Part shown: positions 1 through 9,609 of the stretch, one piece after another
Layout: every line of letters starts with the position of its first letter
Numbering within the stretch: the first letter of the stretch is position 1
Translations under genes and position numbers: made by a program
Assembly (NCBI GenBank): GCA_938015435.1
Contig: CALLPN010000011.1
Location: 1 to 52,628, forward strand
Source: an uncultured Saprospiraceae bacterium
GTDB taxonomy: Bacteria; Bacteroidota; Bacteroidia; Chitinophagales; Saprospiraceae
Length of the DNA: 52,628 bases
Direction of reading: 5' to 3'
Notes under the pieces: model-generated
Database searches by the model: none
Told to the model about the DNA's origin: nothing
The model's input: only the letters and a program-made list of their open reading frames with translations

Positions 1-121
1 CTACAAACCTTTTTACAAGTTTATGGCCTGTAGTTCTTGAGATGCTGAATCTATCACACAGAGCCGTCATTGTATAATTGTCGCTCTGCCACATCTTAAT
101 AAATAATAGTTTTTGTTCCAT
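1..121 (-). CDS. IS481-like transposase, N-terminal part (cut by window edge)
   Basis: The minus strand from the ATG at 121 reads MEQKLLFIKMWQSDNYTMTA and continues through a helix-turn-helix (ALCDRFSISRTTGHKLVKRF) to the window edge, 40 residues in all. This matches the N-terminal DNA-binding part of IS481-type DDE transposases, which read roughly LFIxxW...YTxxxLCxxxGISRxTGYKxxxRF. The DDE catalytic domain would lie outside the window, so it cannot be judged whether the gene is intact. The repeated sequence just upstream (179-217) fits a transposon end. The family assignment rests on the pattern of the HTH only. Confidence 0.72.
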   Translation of the reverse strand, partial: MEQKLLFIKMWQSDNYTMTALCDRFSISRTTGHKLVKRFV

Positions 122-178
122 AACACTTTTTGTTTTCCAACTCATTATTGCTTTTTACAGCAAAAATCGAGTTTTTTA

Positions 179-217
179 AAGTGTAAACTATGTGCCTTTA
201 TAAGTGTAAACTATGTG
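179..217. repeat. Two 16-bp direct repeats upstream of the transposase
   Basis: AAGTGTAAACTATGTG occurs at 179-194 and again, unchanged, at 202-217, a period of 23 bp. The pair sits 60-100 bp upstream of the transposase start. Duplicated motifs in this position are commonly transposase binding sites within the end of an insertion sequence, so the element probably ends near 217-225. The other end is outside the window, so no inverted-repeat comparison is possible. Confidence 0.55.
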
Positions 218-237
218 GGTTGTCTGTACCTTGTTGC

Positions 238-363
238 AGCTAACGTATCAAGTATATCTGGCGTGCATTTCCGCGACAAAGCCAAGTTAGACCGTATATA
301 CCAAGGTTACTAACAGAGCAAATTGGGACAAAAGGGTGCATGACATGATAAACATTGTTAGGC
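238..363. other. Two adjacent 55-56 bp modules bounded by CTAAC/GTTAG
   Basis: Module 1 (238-292) starts AGCTAAC and ends GTTAGAC. Module 2 (308-363) starts TACTAAC and ends GTTAGGC. Both right ends match the integron attC core GTTRRRY exactly; the left ends match its partner RYYYAAC in six and five of seven positions. Module 1 also has an inner TGGC/GCCA pair, but its spacing to the outer arms is very unequal, unlike a classical attC. The modules lie between the insertion-sequence end and the 3' end of the giant gene at 436. Nothing else is seen in 218-435. Confidence 0.35.
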
Positions 364-435
364 ACTGGCTCTCTTTTCCTATTACTGCTTGAATCTAAGA
401 TTAATGTAACTATTGTAATTTAATAGCCTACTCTT

Positions 436-3400
436 TTAGTTTTGAATACAATCATCTTCATATATTACAGTTAAATTAGCTCCTTGCTCAACTTCGCAAT
501 TATTAGATATAATAACTTCCTGTGTTCTTAATGTTAGTTCAAAAGGAGCAATAATGGTAACGTTATCTAATTCTATTTGGTCTCGAGCATAAATCGTTGT
601 GTCAGAATCAATTATTTTGTTGATCACAAGTGTTTGTGTTACGCAATTCTCTACAATCTGACAAGTAGAGAAATCTGAAGTAGACCAATCGCCTCCACTT
701 TCAACACCTTGATTTACAAGTATCATCTCTCCATTTATAAATGTACCAAGTTTCTTCCAAACTCCATTAGCATCTGAGTAAGTTGTAGCTATTATTGTTT
801 CACCTTGACAAGGCATTGAAATACAGTCGTTTGAGGCGTATCGTAATTCTATCCATGCAAAAGGTTCAGAAGTTCCTTCAATAATATAAGTACTAGCATT
901 AATGACTGTAGGTGTTTGAAGATTTGCGTTACTTCCTTGAATCATATAAATTCCCCCATTTGAATTACACCAATAAGAATTGTTCCAAGGATCCCATAAA
1001 GTTACAGAAGGTTCTGTCATAAAAATTCCATATCCATTGTTAAAAGCTAAATAATTATAAAATAAATCAATTTTATCACTAATTCCATAGATATACTTAA
1101 TACCAGAACTACCATTTCCTAAATTAACACCGTTCCAATTTGTTCCGATATAATTAAATTTTATCGAATAATCAGTTTCTTGAAAGTTAGAATTACCAAT
1201 TCCAAAATATATCCCAGCACCTAAATTAGAACCAATTATATTACTCCTTATTGTGCAGTCAGAATTTCCATATGCCCGCACGCCTGACAAAGTATTACCG
1301 CTTGGTGTGGTGGCATCTTCCATAACACCAATGAAATTAGAAATAAGTTCTACCGATGTTCCATTACGTAAAATTACACCATCGCCATTATTAACGAATA
1401 TATTTCCTTTAGATTGAGCACCAATTTTTATGCTATCACCGCTTAATAATCGATACCCAGCTAAACTATAGTTTTGGATTTTCAAACCATAAATTTCTAA
1501 ATTATTCGATTCATAACTATCGAGACCTATAGTCCCAGAGCTACTTATACCATCGACAACTATGTCTCCTGGAGAGTATCCTGGTTGAGACGTACCATCT
1601 ATAATAGTATAATCATCTTGGATGGTTGGCATCTGAGTGACTGGAAATATTGTATGCGGGCTATTACCCATTATATTAAACCTTATTGTATCTGGACCAG
1701 CATTAGAATTAGCACATGTAATTGCATATCTAAAGCTTCCTATTCCAGAATCATTTGTATTAGTCACTAGAATTTCATCGATTCGATTATCGCAATTATT
1801 ATCTATACCATCACAAGATTCCAATGCTAGGGGATTAGTGTTTGAGTCTGTATCATTGCAGTCAAGGTCATTAGTTACATATCCATTTGGTGGAGTACAA
1901 CTAAGTAATTGTGAATTTGGGTTTCCAAATCCATCATTGTCATTGTCTAAAAAATACGTCGTGAAAGGAACAAAATTTAGATCGAAATTAAAAGGATCAC
2001 TTGACCACTTATTATCAAATTCGATATAAATAGTCTCCCCACAATAAACGCCATAATTAAGAATTTCCGATGCCCAAGAATTACCACCTGGGTACATTTC
2101 ACACGCATTATCACTTACTATCAATGGACTATTACAACTATCATGGTGTATTCTCATTCTAGTATCTACTCCCTGATTGCATGTGTTGATATTTAATTCA
2201 CCTGATGTAGGGATGATAAATTCAAACCATTCGGCATGAGTTGCATCAGCTTGAGAAGCACCAAATCCAAAATCTAGTGGATCCACATAATATGTTCCAC
2301 TATCATATATTGGTATAGCATTTGAGCAATTCTCTCCTTCGCATCTAGTTGATTCACATCCGTCGTTATAGAGAAAAATGTTTTGGATTTTTGTTGTTCT
2401 ATTTCCACAGTCATCCTCGTAGAACCAAAAACGTAAAACCAATCCTGTATTAGTACAAAAATCTAACCCATCAGTATTATCATAATAACCACCTGATGCA
2501 GTGTTACAAATAATTGAAATATTACTCCATTGTCCTACAATATTGAAGTCAAAAATATTAGCATTGCAGGGAAGTGCTATATCATTAGGCTCATCAAAAT
2601 TTGGTGGAATATTATTTGCTAAAATGGTTATGACCTGATTGTGGTTGTAGATGATATTGCATTCATCCGTAAAACTCCATTGTCTAATAATTGTCCCACC
2701 TCCACATTCTGAATAATTTGGGTTATCAGTGTAACTAGCTTGAACACATGTGCTACATATATATGTTTCACCAAGCACATCACCAGTAATTGCCAAGTTG
2801 GTAGCATCTACCAAACAATCAATTGTAATATCTTGAGGATAAATTATATTTTCTCCTGAGCAAAACTGTGGCTCAAATGCGCATAAATTAAAATCTCCAA
2901 TTGATTGGAAATTGAAATTTGCGGACCACCATCTTAGATAAACAATTGTTCCTGGCGACAAGTATTCATATTGCTGTTCCGAATAATCTGCAGTATCAAA
3001 TCCATTACATCCTACGATCGATAAGTTGCTACAAGAACCTGCATAGAGTGCAAATTTGGGTCTCGTACTTGTTAAATTATCAGATTGAACATTAATTTTG
3101 CCACTAGATGGGACAATTAATTCAAACCAGATATCTCCGAAAGTGTAGGCTTCACAGCCTGGGTTAGGAACATTAGAAGACATAAAATCGCATGTGCTGA
3201 AAGTCTGATAATTACAACTTGTAGACCCAACTGGTAAACTTATCGCTCCACATGGCTCGTCATTTGGTGGAATGGAACCACCACATGAAGTAACTGTAAC
3301 TGTGCATGGTAAAACACTATAATTAGAAGCATCATTTGTACATTCAATACGAATCATTATTTCACCAAGCAGATCATAGTTAATTGGAGTAAGCACTGCC

Positions 3401-6324
3401 GAACCATCATTTGATATACCATTGGCTACATTAAACCTAGGAACCCAAGTGACACCTCCATCATCTGATGTTTCAAAATATACTCTATCACATGAGTTAG
3501 TTCCTGTATTCCATGTAATAGTTATATCATCATTCCATCCATATATCATGCTTGGGCAAGGGCCAGTCAACTCAACATTATTAGCGGAGTTACAAGGGTT
3601 ACATAGTGGATTAGAACCTCCACAATCTACACCTGTCTCTGTCCCATTTATCACGCCATCAAAACAAGTCTCGCATGAACTATTATCATATGTAGCATTA
3701 GCGTTGTAATTATGAGCATTAGAATTTGTACATCCAAACACGGTACCACCAAAAACTGTATGGTCACAAGTCTCACCGCAGATAGATCCAGTAGAACAAG
3801 ATATTCTTATTCTAAAATTAGTACTTAAATGATTTGAGGTAAATATAATTGTGTAAGTCCCATCATCTATCTCATTAGTTGATTCTGTAATCCACGAATT
3901 TCCAGAATCTAGGGAATATTCGATATTAACGAGCCCTGACCCACAATTATATGGTGACCAAATAATATTTTTTGTTGATGACACTAAAGCAATTTGTTGC
4001 CCACAATCATTAGGATGAGGCCAGGTAATTTGCAAATTATTACAACTAACGGAGGGACATGCAGGACAAGGACCTCCACAATCTATTCCAGTTTCATTCT
4101 GATTTTGTAAACCATCATTACACGTTGGTACTGAACTACATCCTGAGGTAGTTACCGTTTGGATGGAGGACCATGTACTAGAAATACAAGAGCAAATACT
4201 CCTTATTCGAGTTTCGTAAGTGGTGCAACCTTGTATTGGGTATAAATTACTATTACTATTTAATGGAGGAAATACAGAACTCCATTGCCCTCCAAGTTCT
4301 CTGGTTTGTAATTGATATTCAGTCTCACCATTTACATTGATCCAGTTGGTCTGTAAATAAGCGCCATTTTGGCTAGCGGAGAGATTTGGAGACGGACATG
4401 ATGAGTTAGATCCGCTACCTATATAAAACGAGACAAAGTTAGAAAATGAACTAGAGCCATTAGCACAATTGGATCTAACTCTAAAGTAGTAAGTGTTACA
4501 GCTGGCAAAAGGATTAGTAGTAGAATTACTAGATATAGTTCCTCCTCCTAAGTTATGATTATAACCATCTGAACTATATTGTATTGTATAACTGTTCGCG
4601 GTGGATACATTTGCCCAAGAAAAACTAGTGACACTTCCAGTCGTATTTGCTGTTAAATCGTAAGGTATTTCGCATACAGGGGTAGACGGACAAGAAGCAC
4701 CGTAAATATTTTCTTGTACATCAATGGTACATTGATTGTCTGAATGACCTGTATAATGTATAGTTACGTTACTCGTTAAAGCAATATTAGAAGCTACATT
4801 TATTGGATAATTTGTGTTCTCGTTTAAATTTGTCACTGAATTAATCAGAACACCATTTTCGTATACATCCGCTATTATACTATAAGTGCTCGCGGAAACA
4901 ATATCCACATTTACATCATACGAATTTGTAAAACATGCTTGATTATGAGCAATTTCAATTTCAGGATTATTTATCGCTTTATTCTGTATTATATTTTTTT
5001 CATTTAATTTATTCTGTTCGTTATCATTATTAGTAAATGGTGATGTAGTATTTGTGACTAAAGAACAATAGCTATCAGGTAATTGATAAATAGAAAGATT
5101 GTAAGGCTGACATTCTGTAACTCCATAAAGAGCTCTAATTTCTATGTAATAGGTAGCTCCTGGTTCGCAAAATGCACCTAACGCATCTGAAGAAGTATTG
5201 AATTCATTTTGGGCTATTAAAGTAGCGTTGTTACTATCAATCCGTTTGTAAATTTTTACATCTACATCATTGTTGAGGTTATTTAATTGAAAAACATATA
5301 CTCCAGGATGTTGCCCATTAATAGAAAACATGTCACTATCGTAAGGAGTGGTAAAGTTGGCGTATACTTTAGCATATAGTAAATCTCCAACTGTTGTAGG
5401 CGTTGGGTTCAATGCAATGTTCTGAATTCTCATTGTTTGAAAATTAATTTCATCAGTAGTATTTGACAGGGAATAATCTATTGAAATAGAATTGCCTGAT
5501 GCAAACATCAAATTGTTTGGCTCAAACTCTCTTACTTCACCTGGAGCAGTTATATTTGGGAAACTACAACCAATGGGATTGTATTCCATATAATCAAGAT
5601 CTGAAAATGAATTTTTAATATATAAGTGTGGATTCAAATAGTTATTGGCTGAAGGTGAAGGATAATAACCACATGAAATACCAGGTGTAGAGCCACAAGT
5701 TTGGAGTGTAGAACTGAACTCTAGGTGCAAATGCACTCCTAAATTATTTTCCCCGGTCTGACCTACGGTTCCTATTTGTTGTCCTTTCGTTACAATTGAA
5801 CCTAAAGGTAAAGTAGCGACTGTTTGCAAATGACTGTATTTAGAATATATCTCTTGAGTCCCTCCACTAACAATTATTTCATGCTTTAAAACGATAAAAT
5901 TCCCTAATGCACCATTATTAAAATTTTTGAGCTCAACATAACCATCACCACATGCTAAAACAGGTGTTCCTTCTGCTCCATATAAATCAATTCCGGAATG
6001 GTTAAAACAGGTATTATCACAAGGATTATTATTGAAGTTGTTATATTCATTATAAAAGTCCGAATAAATGCCTTGATCAGTACAATCTAAAAAAGTAGTA
6101 TCTCCATCAGCATTTGTGTCCTCTATATAAGTTTTGGAATTAGGGAAATATCCGTTACAATTAAAATTTGATACACAACTATTTTGAAAAGTATTTTGAG
6201 TACAATTATACTTAATGACATGATTACTAAGTTCCACATTTCTAACTGGTAATTCAAAATAATTTTGGCTGAACAGTTGAACACAAAAAGTGAGACAACT
6301 TATTATTAGAATAGATTTCCTCAT
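436..6324 (-). CDS. Giant secreted mosaic protein with M23 peptidase domain
   Basis: About 1,962 residues. The ATG at 6324 puts a clean signal peptide first (MRKSILIISCLTFCVQLFSQ); an in-frame ATG at 6354 would add ten residues. Residues about 95-215 form a LytM/M23 metallopeptidase domain with the zinc motifs HSGIDLYG and HLHLEF, a family that usually cuts peptidoglycan cross-links or other glycine-rich peptides. Next come fibronectin-III-like segments, cysteine-rich repeats ending in DCGG (for example TGIDCGGPCPAC), two domains beginning like NDEPCGA or NCSNAI, and a MopE-like calcium or metal motif with CDGIDNNCDNRIDE near 1456-1516. A right-handed beta-helix-like region lies near 1520-1830. 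The last 70 residues are not a standard type A T9SS domain but resemble the short C-terminal repeat seen on other Saprospiria surface proteins. The protein is likely exported and surface-bound or released. The 3' neighbour is a TPR-LytTR regulator gene on the same strand. Confidence 0.85.
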   Translation of the reverse strand: MRKSILIISCLTFCVQLFSQNYFELPVRNVELSNHVIKYNCTQNTFQNSCVSNFNCNGYFPNSKTYIEDTNADGDTTFLDCTDQGIYSDFYNEYNNFNNNPCDNTCFNHSGIDLYGAEGTPVLACGDGYVELKNFNNGALGNFIVLKHEIIVSGGTQEIYSKYSHLQTVATLPLGSIVTKGQQIGTVGQTGENNLGVHLHLEFSSTLQTCGSTPGISCGYYPSPSANNYLNPHLYIKNSFSDLDYMEYNPIGCSFPNITAPGEVREFEPNNLMFASGNSISIDYSLSNTTDEINFQTMRIQNIALNPTPTTVGDLLYAKVYANFTTPYDSDMFSINGQHPGVYVFQLNNLNNDVDVKIYKRIDSNNATLIAQNEFNTSSDALGAFCEPGATYYIEIRALYGVTECQPYNLSIYQLPDSYCSLVTNTTSPFTNNDNEQNKLNEKNIIQNKAINNPEIEIAHNQACFTNSYDVNVDIVSASTYSIIADVYENGVLINSVTNLNENTNYPINVASNIALTSNVTIHYTGHSDNQCTIDVQENIYGASCPSTPVCEIPYDLTANTTGSVTSFSWANVSTANSYTIQYSSDGYNHNLGGGTISSNSTTNPFASCNTYYFRVRSNCANGSSSFSNFVSFYIGSGSNSSCPSPNLSASQNGAYLQTNWINVNGETEYQLQTRELGGQWSSVFPPLNSNSNLYPIQGCTTYETRIRSICSCISSTWSSIQTVTTSGCSSVPTCNDGLQNQNETGIDCGGPCPACPSVSCNNLQITWPHPNDCGQQIALVSSTKNIIWSPYNCGSGLVNIEYSLDSGNSWITESTNEIDDGTYTIIFTSNHLSTNFRIRISCSTGSICGETCDHTVFGGTVFGCTNSNAHNYNANATYDNSSCETCFDGVINGTETGVDCGGSNPLCNPCNSANNVELTGPCPSMIYGWNDDITITWNTGTNSCDRVYFETSDDGGVTWVPRFNVANGISNDGSAVLTPINYDLLGEIMIRIECTNDASNYSVLPCTVTVTSCGGSIPPNDEPCGAISLPVGSTSCNYQTFSTCDFMSSNVPNPGCEAYTFGDIWFELIVPSSGKINVQSDNLTSTRPKFALYAGSCSNLSIVGCNGFDTADYSEQQYEYLSPGTIVYLRWWSANFNFQSIGDFNLCAFEPQFCSGENIIYPQDITIDCLVDATNLAITGDVLGETYICSTCVQASYTDNPNYSECGGGTIIRQWSFTDECNIIYNHNQVITILANNIPPNFDEPNDIALPCNANIFDFNIVGQWSNISIICNTASGGYYDNTDGLDFCTNTGLVLRFWFYEDDCGNRTTKIQNIFLYNDGCESTRCEGENCSNAIPIYDSGTYYVDPLDFGFGASQADATHAEWFEFIIPTSGELNINTCNQGVDTRMRIHHDSCNSPLIVSDNACEMYPGGNSWASEILNYGVYCGETIYIEFDNKWSSDPFNFDLNFVPFTTYFLDNDNDGFGNPNSQLLSCTPPNGYVTNDLDCNDTDSNTNPLALESCDGIDNNCDNRIDEILVTNTNDSGIGSFRYAITCANSNAGPDTIRFNIMGNSPHTIFPVTQMPTIQDDYTIIDGTSQPGYSPGDIVVDGISSSGTIGLDSYESNNLEIYGLKIQNYSLAGYRLLSGDSIKIGAQSKGNIFVNNGDGVILRNGTSVELISNFIGVMEDATTPSGNTLSGVRAYGNSDCTIRSNIIGSNLGAGIYFGIGNSNFQETDYSIKFNYIGTNWNGVNLGNGSSGIKYIYGISDKIDLFYNYLAFNNGYGIFMTEPSVTLWDPWNNSYWCNSNGGIYMIQGSNANLQTPTVINASTYIIEGTSEPFAWIELRYASNDCISMPCQGETIIATTYSDANGVWKKLGTFINGEMILVNQGVESGGDWSTSDFSTCQIVENCVTQTLVINKIIDSDTTIYARDQIELDNVTIIAPFELTLRTQEVIISNNCEVEQGANLTVIYEDDCIQN

Positions 6325-6606
6325 ATTAGCGTAGGTTTGACTTATTGAAGACACGATTGAGTTTGTGGGCTCCTCCTAATTCCAAGCAATCATTGGGTAT
6401 AAATTGGAAAATTTCTCCTTGCGAAATAGCCTCTTTAAAAACACAAAATCACGGCTTCTTAATAAACAAAAGGTAGAATTTTCAGAACAAACATGCAAGT
6501 AAGTGTTATTGCGAGTGGTCCTAAAAACACTCAAGTAGGGCTTAAAACCGTCATTTAGGGATGAATCCCAATATAAAGTGATGAATATTTTAATGTCAAA
6601 TCTAGC

Positions 6607-8433
6607 TTAGCTTACTTTATTTGGAGATTTAAAGGCAATAACCTTTTTGTAAGATTCGCCTATTGGAATTTTTAGTTCTACTCCTTGGAGATCTAATTTG
6701 CTGTTAGACGATTCTCTCATAAGATTGCTTTGAACAACATAAGATCTATGTACACGTACAAAAAGAGACTCGTGGAGGTATACATTTATTACATTTTCTA
6801 ATTTCACTCTTACTTCAAAAGGCTCTCTAGAAGAGGTATGTACGAAAGAATAATTACCATTACTTTTCACGTACAAGATTTCACCTAATTTTAAGTAATG
6901 AGTAATGCCCCCTTTGGCCAGAATTGTAATGAGAGACTCTTCAATTTCCCTAATATTTTGTTCCGTTTTTGGTTGATTTTCAAAAATTAAAAGCTTTTCT
7001 TTCAATTTCAAATTGAGTTTATTACTCAGATCTCTATCCTTTTCAATCAACTCTTTTTCGTTTTTAAGATTTAACGTTCTATGTTTCGCCATGTAGAACA
7101 AAAACACAAAAGTCAATGCTACCGATGCCAATAATACTCCCAGCAGCTTATTGTTCAACTGAAGTCTATCATTTTCGAGTTCAATCTTATGTACTTCATA
7201 CTTAATCTTTTCGCCTTCTACTATTTGCAGTAGTTTTGTCTGTATTATTTCATCGGTAGTTGAGCGAAAACTGGATAATTCATTAATGAATTCATTAAGG
7301 TTATGTTTTTTGAGTCCACTCTTCAATTTATGGAATTCTATTTCTCCTTTTTCAACTAAAAAAGAAGTATTCGGATTAGACTCCGATAAGTGTAATGCTT
7401 TTAGATAGTTTTCATTGGCTTGATCATAGAGATCTATTTTATCATAATACTTCCCAAGGTAAAAATACCCAAGGATCTGTTGGTGAAGGTCCTGCAATTT
7501 TATTGCTATATTAATCCCTTCCTCAATATACATTTTTGATTTATCAAGGTCAGGACTTTCTGGATATGTTAAGTATAAATTACCCAATCCAAGGGATCCT
7601 ACACAAGAATCCAATTGAGATTTATTTGGATTAGTTAGCACCTGTAGATAATAAATTTCTGTGGAATCATATTCGTTCTCTAAATATTTAATACCTGCTA
7701 TATTATTGATTACTGTTCCCCAAATTTGATGCGATGAATCCATATTAGACAAGGCTAGGTTGTAGTACTTAAGTTCATTCCCCTTATCATACACACTAGA
7801 ATAGATAAGTCCTATATTGTTGTAAAAGATTGGAATCATCACTTTGTACTTTTCTGATTCCAGTTTCTCTACAATATTAAGACCTTGTTGATAATAATTG
7901 ATCGCCTTCGTATATTCTCTTTGATTATAATAACTTTGAGCTAACAAATTTAAATTAAGTGTATATACAAATTTCTCTTTATCGCTTCTAAGTCTTGGAT
8001 TAGATACGACCATTGGCTCGATTACTAAAAGAACTGAATCCTGCTTAAAGGTTTCGGTATATATTACACCTAAATTATACGTAGCAATATTAACTCTACC
8101 ATTATTTCCGGTTAGCTTAGCATATCTTATAGATTCTTTATAATAATAGATGGACTTATTCGGATGCCCCCAAATTCTATAAAACTCCCCTAGTTTATTA
8201 TAACCATTGTTGGCAATTTTATAATTTTTGGCTTCTATGCTTTTTGATATACATGAGTTTATTTGCAAAAAAAAACATGTTGTATCACTTTTCCAATATT
8301 TCAAAGCATTAGTAAAAAGTGAATCTAGAGTAACAGATTTATCAGAGACTATTTCATTTGTACAATTCTGAGCAGAAAGAGAGGTTATAAAAAACAAAAA
8401 AACGAAACAAATACATTTTAAAATCATCTTCAT
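6607..8433 (-). CDS. Membrane-anchored TPR and LytTR transcription regulator
   Basis: 608 residues. A signal peptide (about 1-22, ending SLSAQN) is followed by tetratricopeptide repeats over about 45-390, for example YTKAINYYQQGLNI and YDQANENYLKALHL. A hydrophobic segment at about 427-450 (GVLLASVALTFVFLFYMA) then leads into a charged coiled coil and a C-terminal LytTR DNA-binding domain at about 508-605 (YLKLGEILYVK, then FVRVHRSYVV). The TPR part would sit in the periplasm and the LytTR domain in the cytoplasm. There is no kinase or receiver domain, so it would act as a one-component regulator sensing through protein contacts. Such fusions are common in Bacteroidota. It lies upstream of the giant M23 protein on the same strand, with 282 bp between, so that gene is a possible target (inference). 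Confidence 0.85.
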   Translation of the reverse strand: MKMILKCICFVFLFFITSLSAQNCTNEIVSDKSVTLDSLFTNALKYWKSDTTCFFLQINSCISKSIEAKNYKIANNGYNKLGEFYRIWGHPNKSIYYYKESIRYAKLTGNNGRVNIATYNLGVIYTETFKQDSVLLVIEPMVVSNPRLRSDKEKFVYTLNLNLLAQSYYNQREYTKAINYYQQGLNIVEKLESEKYKVMIPIFYNNIGLIYSSVYDKGNELKYYNLALSNMDSSHQIWGTVINNIAGIKYLENEYDSTEIYYLQVLTNPNKSQLDSCVGSLGLGNLYLTYPESPDLDKSKMYIEEGINIAIKLQDLHQQILGYFYLGKYYDKIDLYDQANENYLKALHLSESNPNTSFLVEKGEIEFHKLKSGLKKHNLNEFINELSSFRSTTDEIIQTKLLQIVEGEKIKYEVHKIELENDRLQLNNKLLGVLLASVALTFVFLFYMAKHRTLNLKNEKELIEKDRDLSNKLNLKLKEKLLIFENQPKTEQNIREIEESLITILAKGGITHYLKLGEILYVKSNGNYSFVHTSSREPFEVRVKLENVINVYLHESLFVRVHRSYVVQSNLMRESSNSKLDLQGVELKIPIGESYKKVIAFKSPNKVS

Positions 8434-8663
8434 TTTGAAGCTATATTTGGAATTGAAGGTAATTATATTGAGTCAAGCTGATAACTTAAGGGCCCCATAC
8501 ACATATAAGTCTAACTTTCATCATGAATAGTACACACTTTACTTTCATAACCCAGTAAAGCGCTATTCCATCTAAATATACAAAGTTACAATCAATTTTT
8601 GCCTCCCTTAAAAATACATGCTTCTCAATCTAAACAAAATCCTAGCTGTAGCATTACTTAGCC

Positions 8664-9368
8664 ATGCTATACCTTATCAGACATGCTCAAGCTTCCTATC
8701 TATCAGATCATTATGATCAGCTATCAGACTTAGGCTTAGAGCAAGCCCAAGCATTGGGAGATTTTCTATCCGCGGAGGTTACGATAGATCAAAAGTACGT
8801 AGGACCACATCAAAGACAAAGGCAAACCGCCAATAGTATTCAGGAAGCATATAAGAGCGCCAACAAGGCTCTCCCCTCTCCTACTTACTTGGCGCAGCTC
8901 AAAGAGCACAGCGGACCAGCTACGCTGCACCACCACAAAACTAAGCTCATACAAGAAGATCCTCGATGCATACAATGGCATAATGAATCACTGGAGAACG
9001 TCGACAAGCTAAGAGAGAATAGCATTAAGATATTTGAGCATTTCATACCGCAATGGATGGCAGGTAATTATACTAAGGATGGACTAGAAGATTTTGCAAC
9101 CTTCAGAACTGAAATCGCTAATGGCTTAGATATTATATTGAGTAACAAACAACCTTCGCAAAATACAATACTAGTAACTTCTGCTGGATCTATAAGTGCA
9201 ATCATGGCAGAGCTACTAGAGATAGACGATACTCAGCAGATTGCCAAACTGAGCTTCGAAGTATATAACGCATCGGTGACAAGCTTATACTTAGATGGTG
9301 AAGATTGGAAGATCGCAAAGTTTAATCAAGTAGATCACTTAAGCAATGAAATGAAGACCGTAGTGTGA
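8664..9368 (+). CDS. Histidine phosphatase superfamily protein, second catalytic His missing
   Basis: 234 residues. The N-terminus LIRHAQASYLSDHYDQLSD matches the histidine phosphatase (phosphoglycerate mutase-like) fold: His7 of the RHG-type motif is present, with Ala in place of Gly. In active family members a second histidine sits in a VSHGG-like strand near the C-terminus; here that strand reads LVTSAGSISAIM, with Ala174 at the histidine position. A known subfamily with RHGQAS at the front carries a similar TSGG, so this is probably ancestral rather than damage. The substrate is unknown. The gene converges on glmS and shares the bidirectional terminator at 9474-9525. Confidence 0.82.
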   Translation: MLYLIRHAQASYLSDHYDQLSDLGLEQAQALGDFLSAEVTIDQKYVGPHQRQRQTANSIQEAYKSANKALPSPTYLAQLKEHSGPATLHHHKTKLIQEDPRCIQWHNESLENVDKLRENSIKIFEHFIPQWMAGNYTKDGLEDFATFRTEIANGLDIILSNKQPSQNTILVTSAGSISAIMAELLEIDDTQQIAKLSFEVYNASVTSLYLDGEDWKIAKFNQVDHLSNEMKTVV

Positions 9369-9473
9369 TATAACGGATATCGTAGTTGTGCAGCTATTTT
9401 TCAGATTAGATATATACTCCGTACCAAATAAAAGAGAATACCACTTTGTAAAAAAACAGGTAGCCATCTCATA

Positions 9474-9525
9474 CAAAAAAATAGGTGGGCAACATCTTTG
9501 TGATGTGGCCCACCTATTTTTTTTT
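9474..9525. terminator. Bidirectional rho-independent terminator
   Basis: A run of A, then ATAGGTGGGC, a further paired ACATC/GATGT and a TTTG loop, then GGCCCACCTAT and a run of T. The stem is flanked by A-runs on the left and T-runs on the right, so it can end transcription from the phosphatase gene on the plus strand and from glmS on the minus strand. Confidence 0.88.
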
Positions 9526-9609
9526 AAGTAGCTATAAAATGTGTTCGATTATTTTTTATGATATCCAATAACTCTTATACGATTGATCATCATATCTTCA
9601 ATTCTATGC

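Noticed and set aside
113..313. Plus-strand reading frame of 66 codons
   Set aside because: It overlaps the transposase start and the repeated insertion-sequence end, and its text is not protein-like.
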